Below are positions 1-5,158 of a DNA stretch of 8,017 nt, one piece after another. Position 1 is the first letter of the stretch. The number at the start of each line of letters is the position of its first letter. A program made the position numbers and the translations under genes. This DNA comes from Candidatus Nanoarchaeia archaeon (GTDB lineage Archaea; Nanobdellota; Nanobdellia; Tiddalikarchaeales; Tiddalikarchaeaceae). The notes beneath the pieces were generated by a model, which was not told the DNA's origin, did not search any database, and saw nothing but the letters and a program-made list of their open reading frames with translations. The DNA is taken from the NCBI GenBank assembly GCA_028704265.1, contig JAQVLH010000048.1, forward strand, positions 1 to 8,017. Direction: 5' to 3'.

Positions 1-799
1 TTCCTGCTTCAGTTCTAAAACATGCGCTGTATCCGCAATATTTTTTAGGAAGTTCGCTTTCAAGCAAAGTTTCATCCATGTGATAGCTTGTTATTGGCAC
101 TTCACTAGTTCCAATTAAATTCATTCCCTCTCCTTTTATTTCATATAATTCATCTTTTCCGCTCGGCAAATAACCTGTGCCAAAAAAGCATTTTTCATAA
201 GCCATATAAGGAGGAATCATGAAACTAAATCCTTTGGTTTTAATAAAATCTAAAGCATATGAAAATAATGCAAATTGGAGTCTTGCTAAATCATTTTTTA
301 AAAAATAATTTCTTGCTCCTGCAACCTTTGTTCCTCTAAGCACGTCATACCAGTCATTTTTTTCACATAAAGTCTGATGGTCCAAGATTTTAAAACCAAA
401 TTCAGGTTTTTTGCCCCAGGTTTTAATTTCTACATTTTCAGAATCATCTTTGCCAACTGGCACGGACTCATCCATTATATTTGGAATCTGGCTTAGTAAA
501 TCATTTACTTTTTTTTCTAATTCACTGCAATTAATATCTATTTTTTCTATTTTGCTATTATTTTCCTGCATTTCCTTAATTTTTTTATCCCTTTCAGATT
601 TATCTTTTATTAATGCAATTTTTTTGCTTTCAACATTTCTTAAATTTTTTAGCTCATCTCTTTTTGCTAAAGATTTCCTCCATTCATTATCAATTTTGAT
701 AATTTCGTCAATTAATGGAAGTTTATCAGCATATTTTCTCTTTTTTAAATCATTTATTATAATATTAGGTGTTTCCCTGAATAATTTAATGTCTAGCAT
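1..799 (-). CDS. serS: Seryl-tRNA synthetase, N-terminal 266 residues (partial at left edge)
   Basis: Cytoplasmic class II aminoacyl-tRNA synthetase that charges tRNA-Ser with serine. I translated it from the ATG at 799-797; the frame stays open to base 1, so the C-terminal part lies outside the window. Residues about 30-105 are the charged, helical N-terminal arm (Lys/Glu/Asp-rich) that clamps the long variable arm of tRNA-Ser. The linker SVPVGKDDSENVE (112-124) is typical of bacterial-type SerRS. The catalytic core begins near 145 and shows LIGTSEVP (228-235), which contains the serine-contacting TSE, and class II motif 2, FRTEAG, at 261-266. Motif 3 and the ATP-binding Arg would lie beyond the edge; family members are usually about 420-430 residues. 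This is the common type I SerRS, not the rare methanogen-type enzyme. It is transcribed away from the HTH-nucleotidyltransferase gene. There is no ribosome-binding site, and a TATA box sits 27 bases upstream, which suggests a leaderless mRNA. Confidence 0.96.
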   Translation of the reverse strand, partial: MLDIKLFRETPNIIINDLKKRKYADKLPLIDEIIKIDNEWRKSLAKRDELKNLRNVESKKIALIKDKSERDKKIKEMQENNSKIEKIDINCSELEKKVNDLLSQIPNIMDESVPVGKDDSENVEIKTWGKKPEFGFKILDHQTLCEKNDWYDVLRGTKVAGARNYFLKNDLARLQFALFSYALDFIKTKGFSFMIPPYMAYEKCFFGTGYLPSGKDELYEIKGEGMNLIGTSEVPITSYHMDETLLESELPKKYCGYSACFRTEAG

Positions 800-820
800 A
801 AATAAAGGATAAAAAACAAG

Positions 821-830
821 TTTTTATAAA
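821..830 (-). promoter_or_regulatory. TATA box of serS
   Basis: On the minus strand this reads TTTATAAAAA. It is centred about 27 bases before the serS ATG and preceded by a purine-rich (A-rich) stretch that could act as a BRE. Archaeal transcription starts about 22-27 bases after the TATA centre, so the message should begin at or next to the start codon. Confidence 0.6.
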
Positions 831-863
831 ACTATTTTTTTTAAAATAAAAAAATCATTAAGG

Positions 864-883
864 GAAGTCTTATCTTAAACTTC
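864..883. other. Imperfect dyad between two divergent promoters (possible operator)
   Basis: The arms GAAGT (864-868) and ACTTC (879-883) are complementary around a 10-base centre. In RNA the helix could extend by two G-U pairs and one A-U pair to 861-886. The dyad lies between the serS TATA box and the TATA box of the HTH-nucleotidyltransferase gene, where a repressor could act on both. Short dyads are common by chance in AT-rich DNA, so this is a weak call. Confidence 0.2.
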
Positions 884-927
884 TTTATTATGCTATTATT
901 AAATCTTTTTTAGCGAACAAAGCAATA

Positions 928-936
928 TTTATATAT
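928..936 (+). promoter_or_regulatory. TATA box of the HTH-nucleotidyltransferase/HEPN unit
   Basis: TTTATATAT is centred 30 bases before the ATG at 962. The upstream stretch GAACAAAGCAA is purine-rich and BRE-like. There is no Shine-Dalgarno sequence before the ATG, in keeping with a leaderless or nearly leaderless transcript. Confidence 0.6.
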
Positions 937-961
937 CATAAATGAATAATATTATTCAAAT

Positions 962-1528
962 ATGGATAATGTTTTAAGAATAATTAATTGCTTAGGAAAA
1001 AATTTAGAAAAATCATTCACAATGAATGGGCTTAGCAAATTGGCAAAAATGCCCTATGCAACATTTTACAGGACTGCATTAAAAATGAATGACTTGATAA
1101 TTATGGAAACTGTAGGAAAATCAAAAATCATGAAACTAAACTCAAAAAATCCAATAATAAACTTTTATTTAACAATAAGTTCTGAGGAAGAAAAAAAAGA
1201 ATTCTTAAAAAAACAGCCAATTATCAAAAAAATTGCATCAGAATTAGAAACAAAAGCTGTTGTAATGCTATTTGGAAGCTATGCTAAAGGAAGCGAAAAA
1301 GACTCATCAGATATTGATTTAATAATTATTAATAAAGATGGAAAAAAATCAATTTCGTTTTCAAAATATGAAACATTGTTCAATAAAAAAATAAATCCTT
1401 TATTTTTTACTGAAAATGAATTTATTCAAATGATAAAAGAAAAAGAAGAAAACGTGGGCAGCCAAGCCCTAAAAAATCATATTATTTTGAAAAATCCTCA
1501 AAATTTTTGGAGATTAATAGTAAAATGA
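962..1528 (+). CDS. Winged-helix/HTH protein with MNT-type nucleotidyltransferase domain (antitoxin-like)
   Basis: 188 residues. Residues 1-60 look like a small winged helix: helices around 2-15 and 22-45, with MNGLSKLAKMPYATFYRTAL forming the helix-turn-helix, then a short strand pair. Residues about 85-188 are a minimal DNA polymerase-beta-like nucleotidyltransferase. The active-site signature GS-x10-D-x-D is exact: Gly105-Ser106, then Asp117-Ile-Asp119 in SSDIDL. The third carboxylate often found on the following core strand is not obvious; the strand near 144-150 reads INPLFFT. In HEPN-MNT pairs of the HepT/MntA kind, the nucleotidyltransferase is the antitoxin and silences the HEPN partner by adding AMP to a tyrosine. 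The adjoining HEPN gene, coupled through an ATGA overlap, fits that pairing. The winged helix suggests the protein may also bind DNA and regulate its own promoter. The domain call is secure; the antitoxin role is inferred from context. The start is the first ATG of the frame and is well placed relative to the TATA box. Confidence 0.85.
   Translation: MDNVLRIINCLGKNLEKSFTMNGLSKLAKMPYATFYRTALKMNDLIIMETVGKSKIMKLNSKNPIINFYLTISSEEEKKEFLKKQPIIKKIASELETKAVVMLFGSYAKGSEKDSSDIDLIIINKDGKKSISFSKYETLFNKKINPLFFTENEFIQMIKEKEENVGSQALKNHIILKNPQNFWRLIVK
1509..1512 (+). promoter_or_regulatory. Possible ribosome-binding site for the HEPN gene
   Basis: GGAG lies 12 bases before the ATG at 1525, inside the end of the preceding gene. 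The spacing is long, so translational coupling through the ATGA overlap may matter more. The site favours the ATG at 1525 over the in-frame TTG at 1507, which this GGAG overlaps. Confidence 0.35.
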
Positions 1529-2037
1529 ATGAATATGAAGAATTGTTTTATGAATGTATAAAAGCAAAAAGAATAATCAAATCCCAAAATTTTTTTAAAA
1601 TTAAATTATTTTTTGATAAAGGTGAAAACAGCCTTCAAATAGCAAAACATAATAAAGAGATTATTCCAATTCAAGGGCAGCCAAAGAAACTTTATTGGAA
1701 TTATTGGGCAATAACAATTGCTTATTATTCAATGCTTTATTGTGCAAAAGCGCTTATTCTTGAAAAAGGCTATGAAGTGCATGATCATGAAGCAGCGCAA
1801 ATAGCATTAGGATATCTTTGCGTGCCAAGCGAAATCGAAAAACAAGATTTAGAAATGCTCAATCAATCTTATAAAATCTTTGAGGATGAGTATGTTAAAT
1901 ATTTTGAGGACGCAAAGACCGAAAGCAATATTGCAAGATATTCTGCAATCAAAACTTATACCCAAAGAAGGCTTGATGAAATTTATGAAAATGCAAGAAA
2001 GTTTACGGCAAAAATATCTTTAATATTATTAAAATAA
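1525..2037 (+). CDS. HEPN-domain protein (toxin-like partner, probably lacking RNase residues)
   Basis: 170 residues from the ATG at 1525. I prefer this start over the in-frame TTG at 1507 because the ATG forms an ATGA overlap with the stop of the nucleotidyltransferase gene. The protein is all-helical. WNYWAITIAYYSMLYCAKALILEKGYEVHDHEA (58-90) is the conserved core of UPF0332-like HEPN proteins, where the usual text is close to R-A-Y-Y-A-M-F-H-A-A-R-A-L-L. A second conserved helix runs from about 128 to 168 (DAKTESNIARYSAIKTY, then ENARKFTAKI). HEPN RNases use an Arg and a His spaced four to six residues apart. By alignment to the core motif, the Arg position is Ile65 and the His position is Tyr72, so metal-independent RNase activity looks unlikely by that motif. 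The later stretch R138-YSAI-K-T-Y145 resembles the Rx4HxY motif of HepT with Lys in place of His, and Tyr145 could be an AMP acceptor; this is speculative. The gene ends 5 bases before the convergent nrdG stop. Confidence 0.82.
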   Translation: MNEYEELFYECIKAKRIIKSQNFFKIKLFFDKGENSLQIAKHNKEIIPIQGQPKKLYWNYWAITIAYYSMLYCAKALILEKGYEVHDHEAAQIALGYLCVPSEIEKQDLEMLNQSYKIFEDEYVKYFEDAKTESNIARYSAIKTYTQRRLDEIYENARKFTAKISLILLK

Positions 2038-2042
2038 TTTAA

Positions 2043-2741
2043 TTATTCCCAGAATCTTAATTCGACGTTTTTTTGGGTTTTAGCATATTTTTTTAAATCT
2101 TTTATAAATTCTGCTGAAAAAACTTTGTCATTAAGTGATTTATCTAAAACATTTTCTCCTGGCTGAAATCTTTGCAGCACTAACTTTGAAGGTTTAACAA
2201 CTTCATTAATATTTTTTATATCATTTAATGAATGAAGAGTTGGAGTAACAGTCATCCTGAACTCATGGGCTATATTGCCATTTTTTACCAATTTGAAACT
2301 TTTTTCAAATTCTTTATAGACTTGCGAAAATCCTGTAATTTTTTTATAATCCTCTTTGTTAAAATTGCTCTTAATATCCATTGCAACAAAATCAAAAATA
2401 TTTTTTTTAATTAGTTTGTTAAGTCTTTCATTAAAAGTTCCATTAGTTTCAACGCCTAATAAAAGCTCATGCTCTTTAGTCCATTCTTTAATTTTTAAAA
2501 TAGCATATTCATAAATAAGCGCTTCTCCTCCGCTTAAAATTATGCTGTCAACTATTCCTAAATTCTTTTTTAATTTTTTAAAAATATTTTCAAGGCTAGT
2601 TTTTTCGCTAATAGCTTGTTGCTTATAATTATAACAAAATCTGCATTTTAAATTACACCCCTGAAAAAACACTACAGAGCACATATGGCCCGGGTAATCG
2701 ACGCTGGATAAGTCCTGCACTCCTGCAAAATAAGCTTTCAT
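2043..2741 (-). CDS. nrdG: Anaerobic ribonucleoside-triphosphate reductase activating protein (radical SAM)
   Basis: 232 residues. This cytoplasmic radical-SAM enzyme uses a [4Fe-4S] cluster and S-adenosylmethionine to create the glycyl radical on NrdD. The cluster motif C29-NLK-C33-RF-C36 is intact (CxxxCxxC). It is followed by the SAM-contacting SGGE (70-73), ETNGT (98-102) and MDIKS (121-125). The N-terminus, FAGVQDLSSVDYPGHMCSVV, is characteristic of the archaeal/bacterial NrdG group related to pyruvate formate-lyase activases. The length is normal and there is no second ferredoxin domain. It sits apart from nrdD, with its own promoter, and is separated from the nrdD operon by a membrane-protein gene on the opposite strand. 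A role activating another glycyl-radical enzyme is possible in principle, but NrdD is the only such substrate visible here. The start ATG lies 28 bases downstream of a TATA box with no Shine-Dalgarno sequence. Confidence 0.93.
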   Translation of the reverse strand: MKAYFAGVQDLSSVDYPGHMCSVVFFQGCNLKCRFCYNYKQQAISEKTSLENIFKKLKKNLGIVDSIILSGGEALIYEYAILKIKEWTKEHELLLGVETNGTFNERLNKLIKKNIFDFVAMDIKSNFNKEDYKKITGFSQVYKEFEKSFKLVKNGNIAHEFRMTVTPTLHSLNDIKNINEVVKPSKLVLQRFQPGENVLDKSLNDKVFSAEFIKDLKKYAKTQKNVELRFWE

Positions 2742-2764
2742 GATAAAGCAATAATAACATTAAG

Positions 2765-2773
2765 TATTTAAAT
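2765..2773 (-). promoter_or_regulatory. TATA box of nrdG
   Basis: On the minus strand it reads ATTTAAATA, centred 28 bases before the nrdG ATG, with an A/T-rich run immediately upstream. It shares an 82-base divergent intergenic region with the membrane-protein promoter. Confidence 0.6.
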
Positions 2774-2790
2774 TTTTTTAAAAAGCAATT

Positions 2791-2799
2791 ATTTTAAAT
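2791..2799 (+). promoter_or_regulatory. TATA box of the membrane-protein gene
   Basis: ATTTTAAAT is centred 29 bases before the ATG at 2824 and is preceded by the purine-rich AAAAAGCAA (2780-2788), a plausible BRE. The two divergent TATA boxes are only about 26 bases apart centre to centre, so factors binding one would be expected to affect the other. Confidence 0.55.
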
Positions 2800-2823
2800 C
2801 AGTAAATCATTAATCATAATACT

Positions 2824-3846
2824 ATGAATAAGCTTTTTTTACTTTATTTGCTATGTATAAGCTCAAGCCTTATTTTTTTGTCAGCTTATTTTAGTTTAGT
2901 ATTTTTTAACTATATTGAAAGCGTTTTTTATATAATTTCTATGATAATATTATTTAGCATTTTTTTTATATTATTACTTTCAAACAAACATTTATTCGGA
3001 GGAACAAAATTGCTTTTTATGTCTTTTTTCTTTTTAATTATGAATATTTCATTGATTTTAGCAAAAAATTTATTCATGCTAAATTCTTTCGCATTATCAA
3101 TACTAGGAACTTTTGAGCAATTTTCATTTGTTTCATTTGCGTGTCTTCTAAGCATTTTTGCATATTCTTTAAATAAACCAATTAATTCAAAGATTTTTGT
3201 TTTATTGTTTTCTCCATTAATTATTTATTCAGTTTTTTTGCTTTTTTTAAAAAGCCAAAATTATCAAGCAATTGATTCATCTATAAATTATTTTATTTTA
3301 ATTTTTACAATAATTTATGATTTTTTAATAGCTTATAATTTTTATAATGCTTATAAAAATTCTGCTGAATTAGGAATGAAGTCTTTTTTGATTCTTACTG
3401 GATTATTAACAATTCTTTCTTTTAGTGGTTTTAAGCAAGCAGGTATTTTTTTCTTTTTAAATTCAATTCTTTTAACTGCAGGTTCATTTATATTATGTTT
3501 GGGAATATTAATTGAAAAAAATTTAAAATTTTATGAAAAAATATTTAATAAAATAATTGAATCATTGCCTAAGGAGTTAAAAGGAAAATATATTTCATGG
3601 ATTATTAGAATATCGTTGAAAATGCCAGCATTGAATTTGACATGTAAAAATTCTAAAATATTCATAATAGATAATCCTGTTATTTCTAATACTGATGAAA
3701 CAAGATTGTATGATGAATTAATTATTTTTTCAATTTCTTGGCTTAAAAGTAATTATAAAACACATAATAAATTAATAGCATTTATTAAAAATTATTATAA
3801 TTCGCAAAAAATATTGACTAAAAAATTAAGCCAATTTTCTCTTTGA
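2824..3846 (+). CDS. Polytopic membrane protein of unknown function, about eight helices
   Basis: 340 residues; I do not recognise the family. Hydrophobic segments fall at about 3-25, 33-52, 62-80, 88-115, 122-142, 154-174, 185-200 and 205-230. A mostly polar tail of about 110 residues (231-340) follows and is probably cytoplasmic, since the loop after the last helix is Lys-rich (EKNLKFYEK). The tail contains a predicted helical region (238-268), a short strand-like stretch KIFIIDNP (278-285) and two further helices. I see no histidine-kinase, GGDEF, transporter or protease motif. The layout, a multi-helix membrane domain plus a small soluble tail, would suit a sensor or scaffold, but that is only a guess. 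There is no clear cleavable signal peptide; the first segment is probably a membrane helix. Base composition is very AT-rich with Phe/Ile/Leu-heavy coding. It is divergent from nrdG and convergent with tmk, and its last 29 bases overlap the 3' end of tmk. Confidence 0.8.
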   Translation: MNKLFLLYLLCISSSLIFLSAYFSLVFFNYIESVFYIISMIILFSIFFILLLSNKHLFGGTKLLFMSFFFLIMNISLILAKNLFMLNSFALSILGTFEQFSFVSFACLLSIFAYSLNKPINSKIFVLLFSPLIIYSVFLLFLKSQNYQAIDSSINYFILIFTIIYDFLIAYNFYNAYKNSAELGMKSFLILTGLLTILSFSGFKQAGIFFFLNSILLTAGSFILCLGILIEKNLKFYEKIFNKIIESLPKELKGKYISWIIRISLKMPALNLTCKNSKIFIIDNPVISNTDETRLYDELIIFSISWLKSNYKTHNKLIAFIKNYYNSQKILTKKLSQFSL

Positions 3847-4447
3847 TTATTTTTAGCACTTCATCAAATATTTCATTAACAGTTTTTTCGTATTTATTTT
3901 CAACGCATTTAATTATTGGATATTTAAGTTCCTGTGCAGTTTTAATATATAAATCATGCACTTTTTTCATATATTTTATATTCTTTTCATGAATATCAAT
4001 AAATCTGCCTCTTTTTTTTATTCTTTCAACAGAATAAGTTATTGGTAAGTCAAAAACAATAGTTAAATCTTCTTTAGGTAAGTTTTTTTGCCATTCAGAA
4101 ATAGTGCTGATTAATTCTCTTCTTTCTTTTTCTTCAAGATTTGCTCCCTGATAAACTTTAGTGCTTAAAGTATATCTGTCAAGAATAACTATTACTCCTT
4201 TTTTTTGGAGTTCAATTAAATTATTTCGCTGAGCTAATTGGTCTTCATAAAATAATTTTGCAAGTTCCAAAGGAGGGTGTTTTCTCTCTCCATGTAAATA
4301 TTCCTTTATTATTTTTCCAGTAGGAGAATTATAATTAGGAAAATCAATAAGAAATGCTTTTTTTCCTTTATTAATAATATATTCTTTTAGTTTTTCTGCC
4401 TGCGTTCCTTTTCCGCTGCCGTCAGTTCCTTCAAAAACAATTATCAT
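3818..4447 (-). CDS. tmk: Thymidylate kinase (dTMP kinase)
   Basis: 209 residues, normal length. It catalyses ATP + dTMP to ADP + dTDP in the cytoplasm, the first phosphorylation toward dTTP. The N-terminal P-loop is GTDGSGKGTQ (7-16). The DRY motif of the family is in ILDRYTLSTKVYQGA (88-102), where Asp90-Arg91 and the later Tyr/Gln contact dTMP. The lid region, KKRGRFIDIHEKN (144-156), is Arg/Lys-rich. It is the last gene of the nrdD - redoxin - dut - tmk operon, starting 11 bases after the dut stop. I see no Shine-Dalgarno sequence before its ATG, so translation may depend on the upstream gene. Its 3' end overlaps the convergent membrane-protein gene by 29 bases, so the two transcripts must be complementary at their ends. 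Confidence 0.95.
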   Translation of the reverse strand: MIIVFEGTDGSGKGTQAEKLKEYIINKGKKAFLIDFPNYNSPTGKIIKEYLHGERKHPPLELAKLFYEDQLAQRNNLIELQKKGVIVILDRYTLSTKVYQGANLEEKERRELISTISEWQKNLPKEDLTIVFDLPITYSVERIKKRGRFIDIHEKNIKYMKKVHDLYIKTAQELKYPIIKCVENKYEKTVNEIFDEVLKIIKEKIGLIF

Positions 4448-4458
4448 ATTTTATAGCT

Positions 4459-4887
4459 TTATTTCATTCCAGTGCTGCCAAATCCGCCAACCCCTCTTTG
4501 AGTGCTGTTTAATTCATCAGTTTCTTTTATTATTGCTTGCTCAACTTTTGATAATATTAATTGAGCAACCCTATCTCCCATATTTACTTTAAACTCTTCT
4601 TTGCTAAGATTTATTAATATAATTTTTATTTCTCCCCTATAATCTGAATCAATAGTTCCTGGACTGTTTGCAACAGTAATTCCTTTAAGAGCTAATCCGC
4701 TTCTTGGCCTGATTTGTGCTTCATAGCCATTTTCTATTTCTAAGCTTAATCCTGTAGGTATTAATTTTATTTCTCCGGATTTTAATATTGCGTCTTCTGT
4801 TGAGTATAAATCCATTCCTGCACTCTGGCTTGTTTTATATTCTGGAAGAATTGCATTGCTATTTAATTTTTTTATTTTTAATTCCAT
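4459..4887 (-). CDS. dut: dUTP diphosphatase (trimeric dUTPase)
   Basis: 142 residues. It hydrolyses dUTP to dUMP and pyrophosphate, keeping uracil out of DNA and making the precursor for dTMP. All five motifs of homotrimeric dUTPases are present in order: AGMDLYS (23-29), RPRSGLA (60-66), GTIDSDYRGEI (77-87, with catalytic Asp80 and the base-stacking Tyr83), GDRVAQL (104-110) and RGVGGFGSTG (131-140, the flexible C-terminal arm that closes over the substrate). The length matches the family, and the Tyr in motif 3 marks a dUTPase rather than a dedicated dCTP deaminase. It starts 7 bases after the redoxin stop. A weak GTGA ribosome-binding sequence overlaps that stop, seven bases before the ATG, which suggests coupled translation. 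Confidence 0.96.
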   Translation of the reverse strand: MELKIKKLNSNAILPEYKTSQSAGMDLYSTEDAILKSGEIKLIPTGLSLEIENGYEAQIRPRSGLALKGITVANSPGTIDSDYRGEIKIILINLSKEEFKVNMGDRVAQLILSKVEQAIIKETDELNSTQRGVGGFGSTGMK

Positions 4888-4894
4888 AATTATT

Positions 4895-5158
4895 TCACTC
4901 AGTATGTGTTTTGATTTCTTTCAAAAGGTTTTGTTTGTTTGGCACTTCTGAAAAAAATATTGTTTCATCATTGATTGCAATGCTTGGAGTTTCCATTACT
5001 TGAAACATTAATGCTGTAAGGAAGTCTTCTTTTATGTCAATTACTCTCATTTTTATTCCTAATTCTTTTGCCACTTCATTGCAAACTTTCTTTGCAGCAG
5101 GGCAATTAGGGCATGAGGGCATTGTAAATACTGTTAAAACATTTTCTTCTTTTTTCAT
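4895..5158 (-). CDS. Small glutaredoxin/thioredoxin-like redoxin, likely electron donor to NrdD
   Basis: 87 residues with a thioredoxin fold. The first strand, VLTVFTMPSC, leads into the redox motif C16-PN-C19. The following helix reads PAAKKVCNEVAKELG, and the cis-proline loop is METPSI (Pro58). The text FTxPxCPxCPAAK is typical of small archaeal glutaredoxin-like thioredoxins. A third Cys (26) sits seven residues after the second. Such redoxins reduce disulfides using NADPH- or ferredoxin-linked reductases. Some class III ribonucleotide reductases, including an archaeal one from Methanosarcina, take electrons from a NrdH-like redoxin instead of formate. The ATGA overlap with nrdD strongly suggests that role here, though nothing in the sequence alone proves the partner. 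It is probably translated by coupling, helped by a GGGTGA site ten bases upstream. Confidence 0.88.
   Translation of the reverse strand: MKKEENVLTVFTMPSCPNCPAAKKVCNEVAKELGIKMRVIDIKEDFLTALMFQVMETPSIAINDETIFFSEVPNKQNLLKEIKTHTE

Noticed and set aside
411..812. Open frame of 133 codons on the plus strand
   Set aside because: It is antisense to the clear serS gene; its Ser/Phe/Leu-rich translation is the shadow of Lys/Glu/Asn-rich coding on the other strand.
800..961. A small gene or tRNA between serS and the HTH-nucleotidyltransferase gene
   Set aside because: No coherent frame or RNA fold; the gap is accounted for by two divergent promoters. An ATG at 942 is out of frame with the gene and meets no good coding stretch.
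2068..2094. Two runs of seven T after the HEPN gene as a transcription terminator
   Set aside because: T-runs would suit archaeal termination of the plus-strand transcript, but they lie inside nrdG and reflect its AAA lysine codons; similar runs occur throughout the window.
2232..2414. 60-codon plus-strand frame inside nrdG
   Set aside because: Antisense to nrdG, with no promoter or ribosome-binding site and no recognisable protein features.
2928..3155. 75-codon minus-strand frame inside the membrane-protein gene
   Set aside because: Antisense to a long frame with regular hydrophobic segments; a shadow of that coding.
4459..4887. dCTP deaminase as an alternative for dut
   Set aside because: All five dUTPase motifs, including the Tyr in motif 3 and the Gly-rich C-terminal arm, are present and the length fits a dUTPase.
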